Shown piece after piece: positions 24,508 to 31,400 of a stretch of 64,000 nt of DNA (positions are counted from its first letter, which is position 1; the number at the start of each line of letters is the position of its first letter). The stretch covers positions 992,001-1,056,000 of the forward strand of contig CAVRIT010000001.1 of the NCBI GenBank assembly GCA_963721345.1. The letters are read 5' to 3'. Source of the stretch: JACDAN01 sp963721345 (GTDB lineage Bacteria > Actinomycetota > Thermoleophilia > Gaiellales > Gaiellaceae). The notes beneath the pieces are model-generated. The model was not told the origin of the DNA and ran no database searches. It saw nothing but the letters and a program-made list of their open reading frames with translations. The position numbers and the translations under genes are program-made.

Positions 24508-25144
24508 AGCGTTTCAGGAGCCCTTCCAGCGAGCGAATGAGCGCGAGCCCGGCCTGGCGCTGCTCCCCTTCGAGGCTCTCCAAGTCACCCGCGAGGCGCG
24601 CCAGGGCCTCGACATCGGCGCCGCTCTCCTCCAACACCGCCCGCGCCCGGCGCGCCTTGCGCAAGAGGTCGATCGCGACCGCCGCCTGGGTCGCGAACAA
24701 CCCGAGCAGCTCCATCTCCTCGAGCGAGAACTTGGCCTGCTGCGGACGGTCGAGCACCTGCAGCACGCCGACCGGATCCTCCTCGTGGATCAGCGGCACG
24801 GCCATCAGGCCCTTGGGCGTGTAGCCGGTCTTCTCGGCGATCTCCCGGCCGCCCCAGCGCGGATCCTGCGTCACGTCCTCGAGCACGAGCGGCTGCCGCG
24901 TCACGAGCACCCAGCCGGCGATGCCCGTGCTCGACGGGATCCGCTGGCCGAGCAGCGTGGACGCCCCCTCCCCGGCGATCGCCTCGAAGACGAGCTCGTC
25001 GGTCTCCTCGTCGTAGAGGAAGATCGTCGCCGCTTTCGCCGCGAAGATCCCCCGCGCGACCTCGACGGTCGCATCGAGCAGCCGCCGGTGCAGCTCCTCG
25101 GAGCCCAGGACGCCCGCCGCGACTGCGGCCCTGAGCTCACTCAC
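24506..25144 (-). CDS. GAF-domain protein
   Basis: GTG at 25144 overlaps the subtilisin gene's stop (GTGA). Residues 15-165 form one GAF domain: RLLDATVEVARGIFAAKAATIFLYDEETDELVFEAIAGEG, SSTGIAGWVLVTRQPLVLEDVTQDPRW and MAVPLIHEEDPVGVLQVLDRP. It ends in a roughly 45-residue helical tail. No output domain follows, so it is a stand-alone sensor. Overlap with a cytoplasmic subtilase suggests it senses a ligand or redox state and controls that protease; this is inference. Confidence 0.85.
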   Translation of the reverse strand: MSELRAAVAAGVLGSEELHRRLLDATVEVARGIFAAKAATIFLYDEETDELVFEAIAGEGASTLLGQRIPSSTGIAGWVLVTRQPLVLEDVTQDPRWGGREIAEKTGYTPKGLMAVPLIHEEDPVGVLQVLDRPQQAKFSLEEMELLGLFATQAAVAIDLLRKARRARAVLEESGADVEALARLAGDLESLEGEQRQAGLALIRSLEGLLKR

Positions 25145-25968
25145 GCGGCCGCTCCTACGACGTTCGAGGACGTGAGGTAGAGCACGTTCTTCAGCTGGAA
25201 CGGCGTGAGCTCAGGGTGGTTCGCGAGGATCAGCGCGGAGATGCCCGTGATGTGGGGCGTGGCGAAGCTGTTCCCGGTCGAACGCGCGCTGCCTCCCTCC
25301 AGCCAGGCGACCTCCACGTCCACGCCGCGCGCGAAGAACTCCACCGGCGGCTTCGGGTTGTAGTAGTAGGCGAGCGAATCGTCCTCGTCGTGGCTGCCCA
25401 CCGAGATCACGGAGGAGAAGCGCCAGGGGTAGCTCTCGACCGGCATGTTGTGCGCCGACGCGACGAGCACGGTGCGGCGGAAGTAGGCGACGTCCGCGAC
25501 CTCGTGGAGCAACGACGCGAACTGGCTCTTCGTCGTCGAGAGGCTCATGTTGATCACGTCGAACCCCCGCTCGACTGCCCACCGAAGGCCGCCGAGGAGC
25601 GCCGTCCCGCTCCCGGTGAACCCGGCGCCGAGCACCCGGACGCTGAAGAGCGAGCAGTCCGGTGCGATCGAACGGACGATCCCGGCGCAGGCAGTCCCGT
25701 GACCGCAGAGATCCCCTTCGACGTCGTCCACGACGGTGACCTCGTCCCCGTCCACGTCCACCGCGACTGCGCCGTCGACCCCCTTCACCATCGGATGGCC
25801 CGCCTCGATGCCGCTGTCGAGGATGCAGACGCGCACGCCTTTCCCCGTCGAGCCGCCCCACGCCCACTCGCGCGTGACCTGGCCCGGCCACCCCGAGGGC
25901 AGCGCGAGGGTCTCGGCAGTGCCCGCTGGAAGGCTCCACGCCGGAAGAACGCGCTCCGAGTCGGACAT
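25141..25968 (-). CDS. Subtilisin-family (S8) serine peptidase, probably cytoplasmic
   Basis: A 275-residue S8 domain without signal peptide or propeptide. The catalytic Asp51 lies in CILDSGIEAGHP, His90 in CGHGTACAGIV, the oxyanion Asn in VASAHNMPVESYP and the Ser in TGNSFATPHITGISALI (about 231). Its short upstream linker and lack of secretion signals point to an intracellular enzyme. It is transcribed first in an operon with the GAF gene (4-bp overlap), from a clear leaderless promoter. The target is unknown. Confidence 0.9.
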   Translation of the reverse strand: MSDSERVLPAWSLPAGTAETLALPSGWPGQVTREWAWGGSTGKGVRVCILDSGIEAGHPMVKGVDGAVAVDVDGDEVTVVDDVEGDLCGHGTACAGIVRSIAPDCSLFSVRVLGAGFTGSGTALLGGLRWAVERGFDVINMSLSTTKSQFASLLHEVADVAYFRRTVLVASAHNMPVESYPWRFSSVISVGSHDEDDSLAYYYNPKPPVEFFARGVDVEVAWLEGGSARSTGNSFATPHITGISALILANHPELTPFQLKNVLYLTSSNVVGAAA

Positions 25969-25974
25969 GGCGCG

Positions 25975-25980
25975 ATCCTA
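25975..25980 (-). promoter_or_regulatory. -10 hexamer TAGGAT for the subtilisin-GAF operon
   Basis: TAGGAT is followed by exactly six bases and the ATG at 25968, without a ribosome-binding sequence. Confidence 0.6.
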
Positions 25981-26568
25981 GACCGCTGCGGTTTCCACGG
26001 CGCTGCGCGCGGCCTTCGACGCCGCCTCCGCAAAGGCGCAGGCCCGCTTGACCCGTTCGTCGTTCGACCTGACCGTCAGATTCACCGCGACGAGCGTTGC
26101 CGCCGCCCGGGCACCGGCCTCCGCCAGGAGCGCCGCCGAAGCGGCGTCGCCACGGACGCTCGCCGCGCCACGCTCCGCAACACTCGCAGCGAGCTCGGCT
26201 ACGTCGGCGCCCGCCTCGGCGATCACGAGCGGGATCTCGGCCGCACGCGCGAGTACCTGGCCGAGCGCCATGTTCCGCACCTCGCGTTCGAGGTTGTCGG
26301 GGAGATGGAGCGCAGCGAGAGCCTCTTCGTACGCCTCCGCGTCACTCTGCGCGAGCGGCGCGATGCGCCTGAGCAGCCGCTCTGCCTGAGCCGCGGTCGA
26401 AGCGCTCTCTTCCCAGTCGGCAGAGGTTCGCGCGGCCTTGGCGCTCAACGCAGCGGCCATCGCAACGGCGATAGCAGCGGCAGAACCCCCTCCGGGTGCC
26501 GGCTCGTCGGCCGCGAGGGAGCCGAGCAACTCACGCACGCTCAGGTCGAGCAGATCGCCCGTACGCAC
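25978..26568 (-). CDS. Cyclodeaminase/cyclohydrolase-family (FTCD C-terminal-like) protein
   Basis: A 196-residue all-helical protein starting (GTG) RTGDLLDLSVRELLGSLAADEPAPGGGSAAAIAVAMAAALSAKAAR. The PAPGGGSAAA signature belongs to formiminotetrahydrofolate cyclodeaminase-like proteins. Later parts (LAQSDAEAYEEALAAL, EIPLVIAEAGADVAELAASVAERG) also fit. The family acts in one-carbon folate chemistry (formimino-THF to methenyl-THF) or on methenyl-THF; the exact reaction is unproven here. Its stop codon is within 3 bp of the subtilisin promoter. Confidence 0.85.
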   Translation of the reverse strand: MRTGDLLDLSVRELLGSLAADEPAPGGGSAAAIAVAMAAALSAKAARTSADWEESASTAAQAERLLRRIAPLAQSDAEAYEEALAALHLPDNLEREVRNMALGQVLARAAEIPLVIAEAGADVAELAASVAERGAASVRGDAASAALLAEAGARAAATLVAVNLTVRSNDERVKRACAFAEAASKAARSAVETAAV

Positions 26569-26586
26569 TGCAGAGGTGATTCTGCG

Positions 26587-26838
26587 CTACTCGTCGAGGC
26601 GACGCTTGAGGATCTCGATGTCCTCGGCATGCGCGACGACGTCGGCCTCCTCGAGCGCGGCCTTCGGATCGGCGACGACGCGACGCCGGTACTCCTCGTC
26701 GGCTGCCGCGCGCTCCAGGATCTCGCCGAGACCCCGGCTGAACAGCGGCAGGTCCTTGGCCGCCTGGACCCACGTCTCCGGTGCAGGAGGGAGTGAGCTC
26801 AACAGCTCGCCGAGCCGCTCTTCGTCATAGGGCGTCAC
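26587..26838 (-). CDS. Small helical protein downstream of the ECF sigma gene
   Basis: GTG at 26838 gives VTPYDEERLGELLSSLPPAPETWVQAAKDLPLFSRGLGEILERAAADEEYRRRVVADPKAALEEADVVAHAEDIEILKRRLDE, 83 residues, charged and helical. It lies 13 bp after the sigma-factor stop in the same direction. Position suggests a regulator of that sigma factor, but it lacks the zinc or transmembrane signatures of common anti-sigma families. I do not recognise it. Confidence 0.65.
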   Translation of the reverse strand: MTPYDEERLGELLSSLPPAPETWVQAAKDLPLFSRGLGEILERAAADEEYRRRVVADPKAALEEADVVAHAEDIEILKRRLDE

Positions 26839-26851
26839 ACGATCACCAACC

Positions 26852-27421
26852 TCAAGACGCGGAGGGACGCACTGTTCTTCCCTCCATCTCGACGCGCAAC
26901 TTCGCCAAACAGCGCGAAATCCGGCTGGCAATCGTGCCCGCCGGGATGTCGAGCGCCTCGCTGATCGTCCGGTAGCTCTCGTCGCGGGCAAAGAAGCGGT
27001 CGAGGATGTCCTGACAGCCCTCCGGGAGGATCGCCATGGCCTCGTGCACCGCCATCGACTCGTCCAGCTTCGCGAGCGTGTCGTCCACCTCGAGCGGCTC
27101 GACGGACTCCTCCGGCTGCTCGTGCGCTCCCGCACGCAGGCGGTCGATGCAGAGGCGCCGCGTCAGCTGCGCGAGCCACGGACGGATCGCCTCGTCGTCC
27201 CTGAGCTTGGACAGGTGCTCGTAGGCCCGCGCGAAGACCTCCTGGAAGACGTCCTCCGCGTCGTGCTCGGGAAGCTTGAACGCCTGCACCGCGATCGCGT
27301 ACACGTAGCGCGAAAACCGCTCGACGAGCTCGTTCCACGCCTGCTGGTCGCCTGCACGGCAGCGTGCAACCAGCTGGCCGTCGGTCAGCGAGGCATGCAT
27401 GGACATCGCTTCAACGCTCAT
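26852..27421 (-). CDS. ECF-type RNA polymerase sigma factor
   Basis: Sigma region 2 is LVARCRAGDQQAWNELVERFSRYVYAIAVQAFKLPEHDAEDVFQEVFARAYEHLSKLRDDEAIRPWLAQLTRRLCIDRLR. Region 4 is VHEAMAILPEGCQDILDRFFARDESYRTISEALDIPAGTIASRISRCLAKLR, with a helix-turn-helix. About 189 residues from ATG at 27421, which follows TAGTGC by five bases; ATGs at 27406 and 27400 are alternatives. The upstream neighbour is a membrane-anchored extracytoplasmic protein, which could feed signals to it. No classical anti-sigma gene is adjacent. Confidence 0.9.
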   Translation of the reverse strand: MSVEAMSMHASLTDGQLVARCRAGDQQAWNELVERFSRYVYAIAVQAFKLPEHDAEDVFQEVFARAYEHLSKLRDDEAIRPWLAQLTRRLCIDRLRAGAHEQPEESVEPLEVDDTLAKLDESMAVHEAMAILPEGCQDILDRFFARDESYRTISEALDIPAGTIASRISRCLAKLRVEMEGRTVRPSAS

Positions 27422-27429
27422 TGTGAGCA

Positions 27430-28449
27430 CTAATCCCCTGCGACATAGAAGACCCAATCGCCGTCCGCGTCAATACCCGTGCGATAACCGAGGTAGCTGT
27501 CGAGCTCTTGGTAGGCGGTGACGACCGTCTCGCCGACGGCGTTCGCCAGCTCCGCCTTGTCCGCGGTCGACAGCGTTTCGGCCTTCTTCACGAAGGCGTC
27601 AGGCCAGACGTAGAGCCTCGACTCGGACTGGTAGGCATGAGGCAGTAAGAGGATCGCTTCGAGCGTCTCCAGCGGTCGCTCGCGCCGCTCGATGCTGCGC
27701 CAGTACGCGGCGGGCCCGCCCGGGAACGGCCCGCCGAACGTGTACTCGAAGCCCTCGTCGCCGATCAGGCGCTCCAGCGCGTCGTAGTCCCTGGCGTGGG
27801 CCGCCGACCAGATCTCGGCGCGCTTGCGTATGACAGGCTCCGGAAGCGGAAAGCCGCGAGGCGGCGGGACGACGTCGAGGCCCACGACATCCTGGGACTC
27901 GGTGACGCGCAAGGAGCTCGCCGCTCGATCGACGACGCTCTTCCACGCCTCGTAGTCGACGCCGGGGCTCGAGAGCGTCGAGATCACGAAGGCGCCGGGC
28001 TCGCTGTCGACGATGTACATGTAGGTGACGAGGGGACCGCCGAACTCGGACCCGATGCGCGCCCGAGTCTCGAGCCGCACGGCCCGCCCCGCCTCGAGGT
28101 CGACCTCCTCGCGGCTGAGAACCTCCATCGAGCGTTCGTTCGTCGCGCCTTCCACCGCCTCGTCGAAGCTCTCTCCCCTGACGACCTGGAGAGCCTTCGC
28201 GGGCAGATCCCGCTCGCCGAGCAGGAACGGCCTGGGGTCGAACTGCCGGCATGCGGTCTCCGGCTCGTCGTGCGCCGTGTGCCAGCCGACGGGATAATCG
28301 ACCGCGAAGCCCTCGACCGGGTTCGTGCACGTGTTCCAAGAGGCGGCCTCGCTCGCCGTGTCGTTGTCGTCGTCCTCGCTGCGCTCCCAAAGAACCCAGC
28401 CGCCCGCGAGGCCCGCGGCGAGCGCCAGGACGACGAGCAGTGCTCTCAG
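27430..28449 (-). CDS. Membrane-anchored extracytoplasmic protein of unknown function
   Basis: The CTG at 28449 overlaps the stop of the M55 gene as CTGA and begins LRALLVVLALAAGLAGGWVLWERSEDDDNDT, a single N-terminal membrane anchor. This is a better start than the far-upstream one, which would lie deep in the M55 gene. Outside, residues 45-185 contain GFAVDYPVGWHTA and look like a PsbP/lipoprotein-type domain. Residues 215-339 (IWSAAHARDYDALERLIGDEGFEYTFGG..) resemble a SnoaL/NTF2-like fold. About 339 residues. It is followed by the sigma gene 8 bp downstream. Confidence 0.75.
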   Translation of the reverse strand: MRALLVVLALAAGLAGGWVLWERSEDDDNDTASEAASWNTCTNPVEGFAVDYPVGWHTAHDEPETACRQFDPRPFLLGERDLPAKALQVVRGESFDEAVEGATNERSMEVLSREEVDLEAGRAVRLETRARIGSEFGGPLVTYMYIVDSEPGAFVISTLSSPGVDYEAWKSVVDRAASSLRVTESQDVVGLDVVPPPRGFPLPEPVIRKRAEIWSAAHARDYDALERLIGDEGFEYTFGGPFPGGPAAYWRSIERRERPLETLEAILLLPHAYQSESRLYVWPDAFVKKAETLSTADKAELANAVGETVVTAYQELDSYLGYRTGIDADGDWVFYVAGD

Positions 28450-29273
28450 GACGTCAGCCTCGGCTCGAGGTACAGCTGGCGCCAGGCCGTCCACCAGTCA
28501 TCGGCGCTGGAGACGACGCGGTCGACGGCGATCACCTCGACGCCGATGCGGCCCCGGTACTTGTCGACCTCGTCCGGATGGTGGAACTCGACCTCGATCT
28601 CGCTCGGCCGGCCCGGGTCGAACGGCTCGACGGCGCTCAGGTCCTTCAGCGCGCTGCGCGCGGCCTCCTCGATCAGCTCCCGGGCGCGCAGCGGCGCGAT
28701 GTTCCGCGCGCCTTGCACGCCGATCCCCTGTTTCACGGCGACGGTCGTCAGGCCGTCGCCGAGCAAGGCGGTCGCCTCCGAGCAGCTCGCGCTGTCACCG
28801 GTGACGAGCAGCACCGGACAGTCCCAGGTGCCGCAGAACGCCGCGTTGATGCCCGTCTCGCCGACCAGCACGCCGTTGAAGCGGAGGCTGCGCCACTCGC
28901 GACCGCTGACGGTGTGGGCGAGCACCCCGTCCACCGTGCCGGCCATCGCGTGCATCCCGACGAGCAGACAGGCGTCGCAGCCCTCCTCGAGGAAGCCGCT
29001 GTACTCCGTCCAGCTCGACTGCACGACGTACTCGCAGTCGGCTTCCAGCAGGTCCGGGATCAGCGAGTTGAAGCTGTACGCCTTCCCCGCGCCGTGGTGG
29101 TCCATCACGACGATCTGCTCGGCGCCCGCCTTCTTCGCGCCGCGAACCGCGGCGTTGATCTCCTCCGTGTAGAGCTTGCGCCCTTCCTCGTAGAGATCCT
29201 CGCCGGCGTTCGTCTGCTGGCCGCGGACGATGCCGGCGACTCCCTCCATGTCGCTGATGATGTGAACCTTCAC
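28446..29273 (-). CDS. M55-family D-aminopeptidase-like protein
   Basis: Starts (GTG) KVHIISDMEGVAGIVRGQQTN; the zinc ligands Asp8 and Glu10 of DppA lie in DMEG, with others in MDHHGAGKAY and VGMHAMAGT. It continues with FNGVLVGETGINAAFCGTWDCPVLLVTGDSASCSEA, all typical of family M55. It has 275 residues, normal length and cytoplasmic. The Bacillus enzyme releases D-Ala-type residues from peptidoglycan peptides. It heads the minus-strand group M55 - anchored protein - ECF sigma - 83-aa protein. Confidence 0.92.
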   Translation of the reverse strand: MKVHIISDMEGVAGIVRGQQTNAGEDLYEEGRKLYTEEINAAVRGAKKAGAEQIVVMDHHGAGKAYSFNSLIPDLLEADCEYVVQSSWTEYSGFLEEGCDACLLVGMHAMAGTVDGVLAHTVSGREWRSLRFNGVLVGETGINAAFCGTWDCPVLLVTGDSASCSEATALLGDGLTTVAVKQGIGVQGARNIAPLRARELIEEAARSALKDLSAVEPFDPGRPSEIEVEFHHPDEVDKYRGRIGVEVIAVDRVVSSADDWWTAWRQLYLEPRLTS

Positions 29274-29278
29274 GGCAG

Positions 29279-29284
29279 TAGGTT
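29279..29284 (+). promoter_or_regulatory. -10 hexamer TAGGTT for the SDR gene
   Basis: TAGGTT and six bases precede the second of two tandem ATGs (29291), which makes that ATG the preferred leaderless start. Confidence 0.55.
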
Positions 29285-29290
29285 TCCATG

Positions 29291-30046
29291 ATGGACACCG
29301 GGCTGCGCGGAAAGCGGGTGCTCGTGACGGGTGCGTCGGGCGGAATCGGCTCGGCCTGCGTCCGCTGCTTCCTCGAAGAGGGCGCCGAGGTGGTCGCGCA
29401 CTACCACCTCGGACGCGAGCGCGCGGAGGCGCTCGGCGACGTCCAGCTCGTGCAGGCCGACCTGACCGACGAGGACTCGGTGGAGCGGCTGTTCGACGAG
29501 GCGGGCGACCTCGACGCCTGCGCCGCGGTGGCCGGTGTCTGGCCGCGCGAGGACGTGCCGGCCTGGGAGCTGCCGCTGGAGCGCTGGGAGCAGACGCTCC
29601 GCGAGAACCTGACGACGACCTTCCTGACGGCCCGCGGGTTCCTGCGCTGTGTGGCGCGGCGCGGCCACGGCGCGCTCGTCCTGATCGGCTCGACGGCGGG
29701 CGTCTTCGGCGAGGCCGGTCATGCCGACTACGCCGCCGCCAAGTCCGCCGTGCTCAACGGCCTGCTCCTCAGCCTGAAGAACGAGGTGGTCCGCGTCGCT
29801 CCGCGGGCGCGCGTGAACGCGGTGGCCCCGGGCTGGACGCGTTCGCCGATGACCCGCCGGGAGGTGGAGGATCCGGCGCTCGTCGAGCGGGTGACGCGGA
29901 CGATGGCGCTGCGCAAGGTTGCGTCGCCCGAGGACGTCGCGCGCCAGGTCGTCGTCCTCGCCTCGGACGAGCTGTCCGGGCACGTGACTGGACAGGTGGT
30001 CGTGGTCGCAGGCGGAATGGAGGGTCGAGTGCTGTGGACCCGCTGA
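29291..30046 (+). CDS. Short-chain dehydrogenase/reductase
   Basis: MDTGLRGKRVLVTGASGGIGSACVRCFLEEG has the TGxxxGIG cofactor loop. The catalytic Ser lies in LIGSTAGVFGE and Tyr/Lys in HADYAAAKSAVLNGLLLSLKNEV (YxxxK). The C-terminus (ASDELSGHVTGQVVVVAGGMEGRVL) is FabG-like. The frame also has an ATG at 29288, but the promoter points to 29291. It has 251 residues. It overlaps the following protease gene by 13 bp. Substrate unknown. Confidence 0.9.
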   Translation: MDTGLRGKRVLVTGASGGIGSACVRCFLEEGAEVVAHYHLGRERAEALGDVQLVQADLTDEDSVERLFDEAGDLDACAAVAGVWPREDVPAWELPLERWEQTLRENLTTTFLTARGFLRCVARRGHGALVLIGSTAGVFGEAGHADYAAAKSAVLNGLLLSLKNEVVRVAPRARVNAVAPGWTRSPMTRREVEDPALVERVTRTMALRKVASPEDVARQVVVLASDELSGHVTGQVVVVAGGMEGRVLWTR

Positions 30047-30906
30047 ACCTCCTCTGGATCCTCCTGCTGCTGATCGCGGTTCAGCCGTTCATCGCTCAGC
30101 GGCTGCTCGCGTGGTCCCGGCGCCGGGCGGTGGAGAAGCTCTCACGGCAGCGCGACGCGACGGTGATCACGCTGATCCATCGACAGGAGACCGTCTCGCT
30201 CCTCGGGATCCCGCTCGTGCGGCACATCGACATCGACGACGCGGAAAGCGCGCTGGAGGCGATCCGGCGGACGCCGAGCGGCAAGCCGATCGAGATCATC
30301 CTCCACACGCCGGGCGGACTCGTGCTGGCGTCGCGGCAGATCGCCTCGGCGCTGGCCGACCACGACGGGAAGGTCACGGCGGTCGTCCCCCACTACGCGA
30401 TGAGCGGCGGGACGATGATCGCGCTGGCCGCAGACGAGATCCTCGTGGACGCGCATGCCGCGCTCGGCCCGATCGATCCCCAGATCGGCCCGCTCCCGGC
30501 AGCATCGCTCGTGGCGGTGGCCGAGCGTCCGGGCCCGCACCAGGACGACACGCTGGTCATGGCCGACATCGCGCGCAAGGCCCTGCACCAGGTGCAGGTC
30601 TTCGCAACGCGGCTGCTGGAGCAGCACATGGAGCCCGCAAAGGCGCGCGAGGTCGCCCGGATCCTCACGACGGGGCTCTGGACGCACGACCATCCGCTGA
30701 TGCCCGAGGATCTGGAGCAGTTGCAGCTGCCGATCAAAAAGGGCGTACCGGAGGAGGAGCGCGCGCTTCTGCGCCTGTATCCGCAGCCCCGAGGGAGGCA
30801 CCCGGCCGTGGAGTACTACCCGGGCCGGCCGGCGCCGCCCGGCCTCCCACCCGGCCGGGAGGTCCCGCGCCCTAGACGAGCCCCGAAAGGCCGCGCCGGC
30901 CCCTAA
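30034..30906 (+). CDS. Membrane-anchored SDH/Clp-fold serine protease
   Basis: GTG at 30034 gives VDPLNLLWILLLLIAVQPFIAQRLLAWSRRRAVEKLSRQR, one N-terminal membrane helix. The ClpP/crotonase-like domain follows with VISLIHRQE-type strand, IILHTPGGLVLASRQIASAL, and the Ser nucleophile in VPHYAMSGGTMIALAADEILVDAHAALGPIDPQIG. The Ser-Asp-His-type family (SDH_sah) was named from archaeal homologues related to SppA and NfeD-linked proteases. A Pro/Arg-rich tail (about 250-290) is likely disordered. It has 290 residues and overlaps the SDR gene by 13 bp. Confidence 0.87.
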   Translation: MDPLNLLWILLLLIAVQPFIAQRLLAWSRRRAVEKLSRQRDATVITLIHRQETVSLLGIPLVRHIDIDDAESALEAIRRTPSGKPIEIILHTPGGLVLASRQIASALADHDGKVTAVVPHYAMSGGTMIALAADEILVDAHAALGPIDPQIGPLPAASLVAVAERPGPHQDDTLVMADIARKALHQVQVFATRLLEQHMEPAKAREVARILTTGLWTHDHPLMPEDLEQLQLPIKKGVPEEERALLRLYPQPRGRHPAVEYYPGRPAPPGLPPGREVPRPRRAPKGRAGP

Positions 30907-31388
30907 CGGGACCAGGTCCCATAAAGAGTCCGGCGATGCGCTCGGCTCCACGAGCCGCGCGCCGCCCCTTTCGGGACCAGGTCCACGCACGAGAATGTGA
31001 CCAGAGGCGCGCGTGTTCGATGCACCGGCTCGGCGAAGGCTGGCCTGGTGCGTACAGCCGAAACGGCCGTCTCCCGTCGCCGAAGGAGCCCGCCGGCCCC
31101 GGTCCAAATAATCAGGCGAGGCCGCCGCCCGGCCCCGCCTGATCTCTCGAGTAGAGAGCCTTGAGAGTCCGAGTGACCTCGCCGCAAAGAGAGGCCACCC
31201 GTGTGCACCGCATGGGCTCGCCGCATCGAGCCCCCGGTTTACGATTTGGGCCCCGCCGCATCGGGCCCCGAATCGCTTGCAGGCGCAATATGCGTGGACC
31301 CCCTCCACTTGATCCATCACCCTTCGGGGGTTGACTCCGGCACTTCACCAACCGGTCAGGAATTCCGTCGTCGCGGCGGCTCCGGCCG
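30907..31388. repeat. Hairpin-rich spacer with REP-like palindromes
   Basis: No gene is supported. GGGACCAGGTCCC (30908-30920) recurs as GGGACCAGGTCC at 30973-30984. A 14-bp arm stem-loop with one mismatch spans 31111-31143. Two tandem hairpins share the loop CCGCAT: GGGCTCG/CGAGCCC at 31214-31233 and a longer one with GGGCCC arms and CGATT/AATCG outer arms at 31242-31275. It could be clustered REP elements or an unrecognised structured RNA before the homocysteine methyltransferase gene; I found no match to known riboswitch motifs. Confidence 0.5.
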
Positions 31389-31394
31389 TAGAGT
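31389..31394 (+). promoter_or_regulatory. -10 hexamer TAGAGT for the HMT/MTHFR gene
   Basis: TAGAGT is followed by exactly six bases and the GTG at 31401. The upstream hairpins would then be outside the transcript from this promoter. Confidence 0.55.
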
Positions 31395-31400
31395 TGAGGC

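Noticed and set aside
30907..31388. RNase P RNA, tmRNA or a SAM/SAH/cobalamin riboswitch
   Set aside because: Looked for their conserved blocks on both strands and found none; only hairpins can be supported.
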